Position numbers and translations under genes: made by a program
Source of the DNA: Cristatella mucedo
Lineage: Eukaryota > Bryozoa > Phylactolaemata > Cristatellidae
Direction of reading: 5' to 3'
NCBI GenBank assembly: GCA_009760855.2
Contig: WPIO01000050.1
Coordinates: 1,487,001-1,551,000 of the forward strand
Length of the DNA stretch: 64,000 bases
In this document: in pieces, positions 48,906 through 59,982 of the stretch
Layout: each line of letters starts with the position of its first letter
How positions within the stretch are numbered: position 1 is the stretch's first letter
The notes under the pieces: model-generated
Seen by the model: only the letters and a program-made list of their open reading frames with translations
What the model was told of the DNA's origin: nothing
Databases searched by the model: none

Positions 48906-49600
48906 TTATAAAGCTTGAGCACGTCGTAAATAGCGACGTCGCCGCGTTGAATGCTGCAGGAAAAATGGTTTGTTATCGAGCAGGTAATGAGGGCTGTCGA
49001 CTAGCGTACGTCTCACTGTGCTGTTATTATTATTTATGTGCTGTACTTCAACAGCTTGTGCCAAGTATAGTAAAGTGCAGCTTTCTCTGCATCGGAGTAG
49101 CTGTCTATTAATCACCTTAACAGTTAACTCGGTAGCAATCTCGAAGCAAGTTGCTACAATTACAAGCTCAGAATTGGCTATAACCTGCTCAGCAAGAACT
49201 TCTTACCTCACGTCTTCAGCTAAGGCAAAGGATCGGATACGTTTCGCGTCTCCAGCATCCGGCTCCGTGCTCTCGTATACGCTAATAAACTTGGACTTCC
49301 CGAGCCGTGTATTTTGCTTTCTCGATTTCATCCCATGCCACTTCAAACGTGGCCTGCACCTGTGCTACGTTGGTCAGCTGACATTGGTCTTGACATTTTT
49401 TGGATACATCGTTGAAGCTTCATTTCCGCTATCATCATTAGAAAACCCAAGTTCCAGTGACTTATTAGTCTGAGCATTACTCTCAGCAGCCTGATGGTTA
49501 GCCTTGGATTTTACTTTGGATGTGTACTAAACGCTTTCTTCAGACACCGAGATACCTCTGCCTTCAGGGTAACCACACTCGTAACAAATACATTTAAATG
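48906..49600 (-). pseudogene. unidentified coding relic
   Basis: One minus-strand frame carries protein-like text across about 690 bases, interrupted by several stops and at least one frameshift. It starts near 49600 with a Cys-rich piece ('FKCICYECGY'), then an acidic and Ser-rich stretch. 'VQATFEVAWDEIEKAKYTAR' appears in the neighbouring frame. Next come 'DAGDAKRIRSFALAEDV' and 'EQVIANSELVIVATCFEIAT'. Base composition and amino-acid balance suggest a former gene or transposon protein. I do not recognise the family. Confidence 0.4.
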
Positions 49601-49880
49601 TCGGTAGATACTACTGAGATTTAAATTTCTGCATCTTGAGCTATTTAGGATGAGCGTTGAAGCTAAACTCGTGTAAGTTCGTTGCAATTAAGTAGAGGAA
49701 TTGGCTCAATTTTGGCTCTGTGGTGCAAATAAAGAGCCTCATTTTGCTCAATTTATGATACGAATTTGTATATTTGAGCAGGTGATTCGTGGTTCAAATC
49801 CCTCATTTTGGCAGAGCGAGCAGCAACTTTCACGGACTAAATTCCGAGATTGGTAAAACAAAAAAGCTAAATGATTCAAA
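49601..49880. other. AT-rich DNA, no gene recognised
   Basis: Nothing assignable. Confidence 0.4.
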
Positions 49881-49884
49881 AGCT

Positions 49885-50037
49885 CCTTTTGTATAGCGAC
49901 GGATGAGCATTTACGGCTATCAAAATCGCTTGGAGCAGTGATATGGGATCGCCCACCGCAGGATTCGAACTCACGACCTCGGGACCGAGGTCGTGAAAAG
50001 CAATCGCCTTACCTAGTGTGCAATCGCGGCTCACAAT
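49885..50037 (-). repeat. SINE family B
   Basis: Tail complement 'tatagcgacggatgagcatt', box B complement 'gcaggattcgaactcac', head complement 'gtgaaaagcaatcgccttac'. Confidence 0.85.
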
Positions 50038-50127
50038 TCCAGGCAAAATAGAAAGCCATGTTTTCGCGTACATTACTTACCAGTGCTTTTGCTGCGGCCA
50101 GTAATGGTCCTCAACGATTATCAGACA

Positions 50128-50305
50128 CGTGATGGCACACTAGGTAAGGCGGTGGCTTTTCACGACCTAAGACCTGAGGCCGTGGGTTCAAATCCTGCGA
50201 TGGGCGATCCTATATCGCTGCTGCAAGCGGTGTTGATAGCCATAAGGCTCTTCTGTCACCATACAAAAGAGGCTGGTAAATCGGCTAGTACTTTTTTTTT
50301 TTATT
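50128..50305 (+). repeat. SINE family B, complete copy
   Basis: Head 'gatggcacactaggtaaggc', box B 'gtgggttcaaatcctgc', middle 'ggtgttgatagccataaggc', end 'gaggctggtaaatcggcta'. It faces the minus copy at 49885-50037 head to head. Confidence 0.88.
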
Positions 50306-50947
50306 GACATACACAATGTCACGAGTTCGCTGCAGCGGCTTCTGAACGAAATTCCTGTACCGCAACCGCAGTGCATGTACCGCTGCTAGTTCTTATCGAC
50401 CAAATATAATATAATATGATGTATATATACATATTCATTAATACATTTTTACATATTAAATATTTCAATAAATCACTGTACCTTAGCGGAGGAGCCCTGC
50501 TCTGCCGGGGCCGCGGGGGGGGGGGGAAGGCTACTCGCGCCTCGCGGTTCAGAAACAGGGAAAGAAACACGGCTTCCGCGACAGAAATGGCGCCCCCGAG
50601 ACGCCCAGCCTCCGCAATGCCGTCCGTTCCTTGCTGCCGCCGCCGCCGCCTCGGTTCCGACCGGCGCTCCCGTGCTACAGCGAAGGCCGCTGCGCCTTCG
50701 GCCATCTTGCAGGCGACGGCCGTCTCCTCGAAAGCGATGTCGACTCGCCTCACTCGATGTCGCAATTCCTCGCTTCTCATCGCTGGCCCACTCTGCCCCT
50801 TCGTCTGCTTCGGTACCGAGCTCACATCGCCGCAGGGCGCACGCGCGCGCCGCCGCAGCCTGACGGTAGCAGCCAGCACACCCCCCCCGACGCCCAGCTC
50901 GTCGCGCGGCCCGCATCCCGCCATCAGTTTCCGTCTCCCTCGCTTGA
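50306..50947. other. CpG-rich DNA beside the endonuclease relic
   Basis: Frames of about 200 codons are open on both strands between 50319 and 51078. This is a compositional effect. It may include decayed 5' parts of the R2-like element, but no motif is visible. Confidence 0.35.
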
Positions 50948-51106
50948 GAGCCGGACCTGATCATCGACAGCGGCACCGACGAGGTCGTAGCCGACGTAGC
51001 GGTGCCGTTTGACGGCAGAAAGGATGCCCTGGTGGTGGCGGCCCGGGGAAAAAAAGGTTGATAAGTACGCGGGGCCATTGCCCGGTCTGTCCTGACCGCT
51101 GGCTAC
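50948..51106 (+). pseudogene. fragment of a restriction-like endonuclease domain (R2-type LINE)
   Basis: The frame reads 'EPDLIID', then 'VVADVAVPFDGRKDAL', which follows the 'PDL...D.....DVTVPF' pattern of the PD-(D/E)XK endonuclease at the C-terminus of R2/R4/NeSL-type retrotransposons. A stop lies just before it. After an A run the continuation 'KKVDKYAGPL' is in the next frame, matching the 'K..KY..L' that follows in the family, so a one-base slip broke the frame. Only about 50 codons are recognisable. Confidence 0.45.
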
Positions 51107-52085
51107 CGTTCGGCAGTGGTGAGGCCCTTTGTTTCCAGGGCCGAGTGCGGCTGGACTCGGGTACTGTGAGCGCTCCTCGTCAGACGAAGAAGGCCCACGC
51201 TGTCAACGGCCCGGTCTAGGCGGTCACGTGCGACGCGTCGCGCGCACAAGTCAGGGGAGCGCAGCATGGCGGCGGCCTGAGCGACTTGGGAGGATCGCCG
51301 AGTTGGTCGCGAAGCGCACGAGACCGAGGCCTCCGGCTGATCGCGGTTCGAACGGAACGTGTGTCGAGCTGAAGTGCCCACGGACCGGCAGAGCTTCGCA
51401 AGAGTCTTCTCGGCCGGAAGCAGGGTAGCTACCTGGCGAACTCTCGCAGTTTTGAGATGGCAGCTCGCAGCACGAACGAGTGCTCCATCTCGTCGGGGTC
51501 AGTTGAGACCACCAGGACGTCCGAGCCGCGGCCAGCGAGATGCGACAGGAGAGACGCTTTAATATTTACAATAATATATACTATATATACAATGTATAGT
51601 ACTATAATAATATATAATATGTATTATTTTTCTCTATATAAACATATAATATTTATAGTATTATACAATACTGCTGGTACGAGCTGGCAGCTCGAAGCAC
51701 GGCGAGTCGCACAAGCCGCACTGACGTATCGCAAGCGTACCGATGATGCTGGGGTACGTCTGCGATGTGGAATGTGACTATATTGCTTGAACTTTGGGAC
51801 GCACAGCTGCTATTCTTATAGGCGGAGTATTCTTACACTCGATATTTTTGTAGTTGGAGTCGACTGCTTTTACTGACTGTGTAGAAACATAAGGCACGGT
51901 CACCAAAGGATTTTAGATTAGTTAGAGGCAAAGCTAGACACTTAAAATGAGCCCATTACACAGTTTCACCGGTGAAATAAAATATTAAATAGCTATTTGA
52001 ATTAGCGCAGATGAACTTCAAATGATATAGAATATAACGTTATAGCTTGAATGGCATATACAGAGAGTAAGAAATGCGAGATGAA
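51107..52085. other. no gene recognised
   Basis: GC-rich to 51550, then an AT-rich block (51560-51680). A LINE family 1 3' UTR scrap ('cacggtcaccaaaggatttt') lies at about 51895-51925. Confidence 0.4.
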
Positions 52086-52089
52086 GAGC

Positions 52090-52197
<108 letters not shown>

Positions 52198-52464
52198 ACC
52201 ACGGTTATTGGAAAGGGCCCAGATTTGACAGGCCAATAGCAAAACTCCAGGGCTTCCATCAAAAGCGATACAAAGTTCAAGAGCTTTTACAAGCCCAGCT
52301 AAAGCTGAATCTTAGATGGCACGTGGATGACACTGCCAGGGCATCGATAAGGAGTGATGGCCGCTGATGATAAGGAGCAAATGCCAACGTAGCGTCGCCA
52401 ACCGCGTACTCAACTTGGCTACTGATCCGTGGTGTTGCCTTCAATATCAATGTCATCATGGTGA

Positions 52465-52645
52465 GCCGTGATGGCACACTAGGTAAGGTGGTTGCTTTTC
52501 ACGACCTCGGTCCCTAGGTGGTGGGTTCGATTCCTGCTGTGGGCGATCCTTGATCACTGCTGGAAGCGGAGGTGATAGCCGTACAGGCTCTTGTGTTGCT
52601 ATAAAAAAAGAGGCTGTTTGGTCAGCTATTATTATTATTATTATC
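52465..52645 (+). repeat. SINE family B, complete copy
   Basis: Head 'gatggcacactaggtaaggt', box B 'gtgggttcgattcctgc', end 'aaaaagaggctgtttggtca', then an ATT-repeat tail. Confidence 0.9.
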
Positions 52646-52739
52646 ATCACGAGGTGGCTGCTAAGTAAGCTGTCACTGCTAATTAACGATTGAAGGCTGA
52701 GATAATTCCCGCTATGACACAAGGACCGACGGCTCAACT

Positions 52740-53310
52740 GCATATAGCCACAGCCAAAGCTAGTTCATGCATCTGTGACATCTGATCAAGACCTCTGTGA
52801 CTTGCAACTTGCAGGTCTTTTTGCCCGTGTAGTAAGCTACTTACAGTTTGTGGTGAGAAACTCTACAGCCTAGCTTGTCTGTCGTGAACGCGGCAGTTGC
52901 CTCGCTACGTCAGTTCTCACCGATCTGCTCTGTCTCACCACCAAGCAGCATGCTGAATTCAAAATTTTATTAACTCACTTTTAACTGTATTTCCCTCCAA
53001 CCTCAAATATCCTCTAGAAATCTTGCCTTCAGCTCCAATGTTCCCAAAGCCTGAAACTCCCGGTTAATATCGCAGCATTCCTTGGCTTGACAGCATTTAA
53101 AAAGAAAAGAAGCTACAAATCGACCCGTTCCATGCAGCATTGGCTCTGTCCCCCGTGTATTATCCTTTCTGTGCTTATGCTTATGCTGCGAGTGAGCAGG
53201 TTACCACTAACCAAACACTAAACATGCTTCCTCTATGCAAATATATGCATACGTGAAGCACCTAGAAAGAAATTTCGTTCTCACGGGTAGCTAAGTGAAT
53301 TTATTATTGT
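52740..53310 (+). mobile_element. LINE family 1, badly decayed
   Basis: RT-end phrases in decayed form ('gcctagcttgtctgtcgtga'), then a 3' UTR and a terminus 'gtgaagcacctagaaagaaa'. Confidence 0.7.
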
Positions 53311-53634
53311 TATTAGTACTATGATCATAATAAGTTAAGCATGCCAAAAGGGTGCCAGGACCTAATCCTGAGTGGTCGAAGGTCGTGCGTTCAGCAGCCG
53401 AGGATGGCAAGGGACAGACGTCCTCTCTCATATTGTCCTAGGACATTATATTATATTATGTATAGAGGTATTATAGAACTTTACGATTGCCTCCGACATT
53501 CAGGCACGTTTGCATATTTACATTCTTCAGCAGCCCACCTCTCCTTCGCGTACAAATATGGTTCCTCGTCGAAAGAAGGAAGCTGCTGACAAAGAGTCTC
53601 GACGTATCGACTCGTTAATGCAATGTAATGTATC
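53311..53634. other. no gene recognised
   Basis: Unassigned DNA between two LINE fragments. Confidence 0.4.
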
Positions 53635-54060
53635 TCAGTCTGTAACTACACAAAGCCACAAAGACTATGTGGGTGTAACGCAGGAGAGTTTTGTATAGCG
53701 AACTCACAGCCTAAGCGGCTTTCGGTACGCATTCGATAGCCAACCGACTTCGTCTCACGCAACAAAGAGAAAATGGGAAGCATAGCAGAGTCAGGAGAGC
53801 AGTTGAGGTAGTGAGTAGCATGGAAGTAGCAGCTCAGGACCGCTGAAAAGGATGAGCCATAGTCGGCAGCAGGAGAGTAATTTTCGTTGCGTAAGAATTG
53901 TGGAAGCTAGTTCCACAGTCTAGGACCTGCAGAGCTAAAGCTTCCGTCGCCATCGGTCTATAAGCGGAGGAATGGAGCAGCTAATTTATTGTCCACACAG
54001 GACCTGAGGGCGTGAAGAGGATGAAACTGGTGCAGCAGTCCAGACTCTGCAGCGAAGATA
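53635..54060 (-). mobile_element. LINE family 2 3' part
   Basis: 'cagtctgtaactacacaaag' (terminus complement), 'acgcaggagagttttgtata', then the 3' UTR and the end of RT. Confidence 0.85.
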
Positions 54061-54129
54061 ATTAAATTGCAGTGAGACGAGAAGAATGCTAGCTTTGCAT
54101 AGCACACAACACCAATTCTTAGCAACTCG

Positions 54130-54222
54130 TGGGTACAATATGTAATGCAAAGTATCTAGAAAGAAATTGAATTCTCGGATGATGCTATATCAAGTGTATT
54201 ATTATTGTTATTATTATTATTT
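54130..54222 (+). mobile_element. LINE family 1 3' terminus
   Basis: 'aaagtatctagaaagaaatt' and 'tatatcaagtgtattatt', with an ATT tail. Confidence 0.75.
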
Positions 54223-55401
54223 ACCGTCTAACTCGACGTCCAGTGTACTACTAAAATTCAACCACCTCTGCTGATGTTCCGTTCATAGATCAACACTGCT
54301 GTCCATGACAAACCTAGTTTTTAATGGTTATAATTCACGAACAGCTAAGAATCTCTGCAACTGTCAAAATATAATCGATTTAGCATACGTATGTTTCACG
54401 TATGTGTCAACATCGTTCTCCCCGAAATCTCTCAAGCTGACAGTCGCTTACTTTGAAAGTGGTTACTGCTTCGCACCGCCGGCTGCTAATGAGCTGACGG
54501 CGTGAATATGCAGACAGTAAGCATTTGCGGTCCAGAGCCGCAGTCTGAGGATCGCCTTTGGCCAGAGAGGACGTGCCTGGAAATCCGGCGCACTTAAGCC
54601 AAATAATGTGACTGAAACGCACGAACTTGACCACCTTGGAACTCGTTGCTTACACAACGCCCAACTTATAGTAAATACTTACGTGTTCAGTTATTGTGTG
54701 CAAATCTACTACGTATCTCGGCTGCGAAAGGGCAGCACAGCGAGTCATGGAAGATAAGCCGTCTGCATCGTGCCTCTACCCAAGCGTGAAAACAAAGCTT
54801 TAACTAATGTAAGTTCTAAATAATCTCATTTTTAAACTATTGGGTTTATTTTTCCGAGTGCTATGAGACGCTCTTTGTATCTGCTATACTAGTACTAATT
54901 TCTGCAGCCGCGTTTTTGAAAATCGCTCACTTTCAATTTCATATTTGGTCCGGATAGGATACTCGGCATGTCTGTTCATTAGATCAATATGATCCGGACC
55001 AGAAGCTTAAGTAAATATTATTGACTGCCTTGCTACGAAATCAGAAAGAATCGAAAGTTCGCTGCTGAACTCCTTGATTACGACAACTTTAACTTCAAAC
55101 GTAGCCTCGCATCGCGGCTAAGGTGCTACTGAATTGCCCATGAAACATCGACAGTGCACTTTAATAATCGCCTCGCGCAGAGCGGTGTGAAAGTGAGGTC
55201 TTTCATCCGATGCTAATTCACAGATATTATTATCGTTAATATTGATATTATTATTATTAATATTATATTATGTACTCACATTAAATATTAATGTTGTATA
55301 CTAATATTAATATTATAATATTATTCTTATGAGCAATTGTGCTTGGCAACTTTCAAGCCTCCTCGCTGCAGCCTTAACGTTTCTGCCGCTGGCCGCTTTA
55401 G
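54223..55401. other. upstream of the receptor gene; AT-rich, no gene recognised
   Basis: An AT-rich stretch of ATT/TAT type at about 55225-55325. Just before the receptor ATG the sequence reads 'ctggccgctttag', which could serve as a splice acceptor, so a non-coding or short 5' exon may lie upstream. Confidence 0.4.
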
Positions 55402-56313
55402 ATGAACAACAGCGCCATCAACTGGTGCACTGATTACTCCATGGTTGCTGGCAGCCTTGAATGGAAGGTCGCTCTCAACGCGCTACCCATCGTGATAATA
55501 GCATGCGGCATGGTTTTCAACTTTGCTGTGGCAAAGTCGGCCGGCATTGAGCACACGCTCGCAGGGAAGGCCACTCTTCTATGTATGATAGCGAACTGCT
55601 CTGTCTGGCCTCTATGTCGCATTTCGCAGAACTTGATGACGTTGTGGCTGCCGAAGGACGACCCAATCATGTGCACTATGACCTCAATAGCTTATGCCAC
55701 AACGACGAATTTCAGCAATGTTCTGATCTCAGCTTTAGCCTACGACCGGTATCTACAGGTGGTATACCCTCTAACATTCGACCAGTTCTTCTTTCAGAAA
55801 AGACCGTACGCGGTCATACTCATGCTCTTTGCTGTACCGTTCGTAGCCGTCACACCACTGCTGTCGTATGCTGATATGTCCTGCTACGACGATGTACTTG
55901 GATGTATGATTTGGATTGACGCCTGGAGGCCTGAGACGACGACCATAACAGTAATCTGGGCAATCGTAACGGGCGGCACCTTTGCTTTTTTTGTCTTCTG
56001 CTACAGCAAAATGTGGATGGCTGCGAAAAAAATCACAAAGCAAGAGGGGGCCTCGAACTCTGCGGCTACAAGAACTTTCGGATTCCTCGGCGCCCTTCAT
56101 GCCACGTTCACTCTGCTTCCGGTACCGGAGAAGATCGTCGTCAAGATGGACGGATCTGGAGTGGGTATTTATGTTTATCGTTTATTGTTAACGCTCAATG
56201 CAGTCGGTAGTATACTCGTCGTAACCTCGTACATGCTACTGGATCGCCGATGCAGGGCCGTCATTCGTAAGATGCTTTCGCGGAAAGCTAGGCGCGTCGT
56301 CCCCGTCGACTAA
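55402..56313 (+). CDS. rhodopsin-type G protein-coupled receptor
   Basis: A 303-codon intronless frame encodes an integral membrane receptor. Hydrophobic segments fit seven helices: about 22-44, 57-82, 92-114, 135-155, 181-201, 224-247 and 256-280. Family marks are Asn40 in helix 1, 'AYDRYLQVVYPL' (DRY at 115-117) after helix 3, and Cys91 with Cys161 or Cys168 for the extracellular disulfide. It departs from the class in several ways. The helix 2 Asp position appears to be Asn65, helix 6 lacks CWxP, and helix 7 reads 'LNAVGSILVVTSYML' in place of NPxxY. The third intracellular loop and the tail are short. The ligand cannot be inferred; it may be a lineage-specific orphan or peptide receptor. 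An AATAAA at 56807-56812 may end the transcript. Confidence 0.85.
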   Translation: MNNSAINWCTDYSMVAGSLEWKVALNALPIVIIACGMVFNFAVAKSAGIEHTLAGKATLLCMIANCSVWPLCRISQNLMTLWLPKDDPIMCTMTSIAYATTTNFSNVLISALAYDRYLQVVYPLTFDQFFFQKRPYAVILMLFAVPFVAVTPLLSYADMSCYDDVLGCMIWIDAWRPETTTITVIWAIVTGGTFAFFVFCYSKMWMAAKKITKQEGASNSAATRTFGFLGALHATFTLLPVPEKIVVKMDGSGVGIYVYRLLLTLNAVGSILVVTSYMLLDRRCRAVIRKMLSRKARRVVPVD

Positions 56314-56538
56314 GAAGTTTTCATCGGAATACGCAACCTCTTTACGATTGTCCTTATAGAAATCCTCAAGAAATCGTCGTTGCCATCAGAAACCAACGGA
56401 GGATCCACTGAAGCAAGTGGCATAGACGGCAGTAGCAGCAAGCTTGAGGTGTCGGCCTCTTCGCCTCTTTGCGTTAGGGATATCTGCCGAATGCTCATCG
56501 GCAAGTCACTGTGTTCATATCCTTTGTCGACGTTCTAG
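56314..56538 (+). other. in-frame extension after the receptor stop
   Basis: Directly after the TAA the same frame stays open for 74 more codons. It starts 'EVFIGIRNLFTIVLIEIL' and then becomes Ser/Gly-rich ('NGGSTEASGIDGSSS'), as many receptor C-tails are. It could be a tail lost through a nonsense change, or simply 3' UTR. Confidence 0.35.
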
Positions 56539-56806
56539 ACGCAACGCATCTCTAAAGGCATTTACTCTGAGAACAAGGTGGTTAGCCACGAGGACACCCT
56601 TTGGGTCACGAGAAGACACTTCAAAAGCAGAGCATGAGGCCTTCGCATAGGCTGGAAAGTGAAACCGAATATGTAGCTTGTCTGGTGTCGGGCTATTTCA
56701 AGTTTATGCTGTCGAAGCTAACCGAGAGGCTTTACTTTTTCTCCATTTCCAATGATATACCTGTGTGTACGTATATATCTCTGCAAGTAAAGTGATAAGG
56801 AAAATG

Positions 56807-56812
56807 AATAAA
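56807..56812 (+). promoter_or_regulatory. candidate polyadenylation signal of the receptor gene
   Basis: AATAAA, about 490 bases after the stop codon and the first downstream. Confidence 0.5.
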
Positions 56813-56814
56813 AC

Positions 56815-57297
56815 ACGTAAGACAATAATGCAACTGCCACAATCCTCTACGGCTTGCTGAATTGTAATGGTCGGCTTAGGATGCGGCCACTCTCTGGTAA
56901 GAAGTCTAGCAAGTCACACCGGATGTGAGCGAAAACCTTCCGAGGGGCAGGTTTATTCCAGTATGCCAGTATTTATTTCATTTATTTGTTTATTCCAGGG
57001 TCTACTGGACGCAATTAGCAGTTTTGCTGCCTGTGTCACATTCTTAACTTTGCTGAACAATCACGTAATACAATTAAGCTGATCATATAATCGTTTCTAT
57101 TAAGACAAAGTAGGTGCTTCCTAACGCCTCCCAGGGACGGGCTTAAATCTGGCCTCTGCTCAGCAATTACGTGACTGCCTTATGATCAACTGACTACACA
57201 CCCCGATGGCTTTAATAAGTAATTTTGTAAAATATTAGGTGACTGGGGCTTTCCTATTACTAATTCAAGCAAAGCTCCAAGAATGTAATCTAATTTT
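56815..57297. other. no gene recognised
   Basis: Unassigned AT-leaning DNA. Confidence 0.4.
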
Positions 57298-57299
57298 TT

Positions 57300-57880
57300 T
57301 ACATTTGTATCTCCGTCAGTAACTCCACAAAGTCATAAAGACCATGTGGGTGTTACGCAGGAGAGTTTTGTATAGCGAACTCACAGCCTAAGCGGCTTTC
57401 GGTACGCAACAGACTTCGTCTCACGAAACAAAGGGAAAGTGGGATGCATAGCAGAGTCAGGAGAGCAGTTAAGGTAGTGAGTAGCATAGAAGTAGCAGTT
57501 CAGGACCGCTGAAAAAGATGTGCCATAGTCGGCAGTAGGAGAGTGTATCTGTCTGTAGCTAGGAAAAGACTGTGGGTAAAGACAGGTGAGTTTGCTATAC
57601 TGCATTCAAAGCCTAAGTGGTTTCCGGCACGAACCTATAAGCTTCCACCTCACGAAACAAAGAGAAATTGAGAAGCGTAGCTGAGTCAGGAGAGCAGTTG
57701 AGGTATTGAGTAGCACAGCACTAGCAGCTCAGAACGCCTGAAAATAATGTGCCATAGTCGGCAATAAGAGAGTAGTTGTCGTTGCGTAATAGTTGTGGAA
57801 GCGAGTTCCACAGTCTAGGACCTGCAGAGCAAACGCTACTGTCGCAAATAATCTTTAAGCATAAGTAAATCTAAGCATAA
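57300..57880 (-). mobile_element. two LINE family 2 3' parts in tandem
   Basis: The first copy runs from 'gtatctccgtcagtaactcc' to about 57545. A second, more diverged copy starts at 'gtatctgtctgtagctagga' and continues to 'agtctaggacctgcagagca'. Both are in minus orientation. Confidence 0.85.
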
Positions 57881-58493
57881 GCAAACTTGCTGCAAAGGAA
57901 ACACGATCGAATGGAGAGTGGTATCATGCTTGATAAACAACATGAACAGCATGGTCAATGCTAGTTAGGTTCCACGACAGCGACAGAAAGCCGTGGCAAA
58001 GGCACAGCGTTGCAAGACAAAAGAATGATTTAACTTCGATTTAACTTTGATTTAACTTAGAGCTTTGTCCCAAGGCTGCGAATTTCGCATGACAGAATTT
58101 CTTGTTTGCCACGGGATTCGGCAATGAACAATGAGCTTGCCACATCAGTACGATCGCAGCAAGAGTAATCGGTGCTGCAGGACTCCCTCCCCTCACGTCC
58201 GCTCACCGAGGTCCGACCTAAATCTGCTCAGCATAGAGCCAAGGGATTAACAGAGTGATCTAGCCATTTCGGCTACACCGCCGTCAGCCAAGCAAGGGCA
58301 GGCAGGTAGGCCTCACGAACAGCTACTGCCTCAAGTACGTTGCAGCGATTTTCGCGAACCACCCGCCACCCTGTTCCCATGACACTGTTCCCACGCAAAA
58401 CAGCTCAATTCATCAGCCGGTAGGTCGCTGGCAGAGAGGGGACGACCAGGCTGCCGAGCATGCTTGCAGCAAGGCAAAGACGCACGGTCTCGC
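57881..58493. other. 3' flank of the DDIAS-like gene
   Basis: A minus LINE family 1 scrap ('ttgctgcaaaggaaacacga') lies at about 57888-57950. No canonical AATAAA was seen on the minus strand within 600 bases of the stop. Confidence 0.4.
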
Positions 58494-59982
58494 TTAAACG
58501 AGAGTCGATTGCTTGCGTTCAGAGAGCGGCAGTGACGACGAGACACTAACGCACGAGACTTCCGGCGACCCTAGCCGCGGTCCGGAAGCCAACGGCAGGG
58601 AAGACTCGGGCGACAATGGTGAACTGGCCAGCTGCATTGCGCACCGGCTTCCGGGCGACGACCAGCGCCCATGCGTCGTCGGCCAGCGGTCGCCGGCGAT
58701 CGGCGTGCTGTGCGCCAAGGCGACCGGATGTCGGCGCTTGCACGCTCGTCCGGCGCCAATTGGCTCGCCGGCTGCTGCTGAGGCAGCGGCGGCGGCAGCA
58801 GCAGCGGCTTCCAACGGTCCCGCCTCTGTCTCCGGTCCCGGCACGCCGCCGGCGCTGCGGCACAGGATGCATGCACACGGGCTGCGCAAGCAAGGCGGGG
58901 GATACAGACTCCTCGAGCCGGCGCCGCCGGCTGCTCCATGCCACGGCCGAGAAGGCGGCGGCTCTCTGTAGAGCCGCTCGGCGACTGGAGACGAGCGGCG
59001 GCGGCGGTGGCCGGAGTCCGACGGATCGCACACCTCGGCGCGCGAGGCGAAGCCGTCGTCGGCGAGCGGAAGGCCACGATCGGGCGAGTCATGCCGTCGG
59101 AGGCGACGAGCGGGCGGCACGCTTCGCGAAGACGCGACGAGAGTGTCGCCCTCGTGCACCCCGCCTTGCGGCGGCGGCCTCTCGCGACGGCGTGGCGACT
59201 GGTGGCGGGCCACAACCGGCGTCGCCGTCGTACCAGTCGCGGCAGCGCCTCGTAGGTGATCGGTGGCGCTCGAGGGAGGCGACGACGGTGGACATCTCAG
59301 GGCGGCGACGGTGGCCGTGGAGCCGCTGTCCAAATTCCACGAGCTCCAGCTGTCCAGCAGCGGTGGCGTGGCCGAAGCGCTTGACGATGCGCACGGTCTA
59401 GCAGACGGCGGCTGGCGCCACGGCGGTGGCGGCGTTGCACCGCCACCTCCTCCGGAAGAGGGCGCTCCCGCTGCCGTCGCGTCTGCCTTGCTGGCTGGCC
59501 GTTCCAAAACGCTGTCGCAGCACGGGGACGCCGAAGAAGGAGGACAGAGGCGCCGCGGCCGGCCCTGAACCGCCGGTCCGGGGTCACTGCTTCCGGCGCC
59601 AGCATCGCAGAAGAAGCTGCCGAGTTTCCACAGCGGCAGTGGAGGACTCGGACGACACGCCATCGAGCGACCATCGACACTGCCACGGGCGACACGGTCG
59701 CAGCGAGGCGCTCGCTCGTCGTCGATGCTGCCGCAGACGCTGCTGTCACCCTCCGACAGTGGCGCGGTGCTCTCTGACAGCACCAGCGCGAGCACCGACC
59801 TGAAGCCGTCGCTCAGCGGAAGCAGTCCGAGGGCGGTCACGTGGGAGGCAGTTGTGCGAGCGGCAGCGGCGGCCGACGACTGGCGGCGGCCGGCCACGTC
59901 GAACAGAAAGCGCCGGCCGGCGACAGAGTCGCGCACACTGTCCAAAAGAGCGCCGCGGGCGATGCGCTCAGACGCCACCAGC
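58494..59982 (-). CDS. DDIAS-like exon 3 (end of OB fold and disordered tail)
   Basis: The acceptor on the minus strand is TTCCTTCCTTTGCAG (ending at 59983), an excellent pyrimidine tract. Its first base completes the Lys codon begun in exon 2. It encodes 495 residues to the TAA at 58496-58494. The first 65 or so residues complete the OB fold; the remainder is low complexity with Ala, Ser, Pro and Arg runs. The frame is open beyond the acceptor to 60134, but that part would be intronic. Confidence 0.8.

Noticed and set aside
49018-49473. 151-codon plus-strand frame
   Set aside because: It is the opposite strand of a minus-strand relic whose text is more protein-like.
50319-51078. Three overlapping frames of about 200 codons on both strands
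   Set aside because: They are open together in CpG-rich DNA. Only the short endonuclease-like stretch at 50948 has family resemblance.
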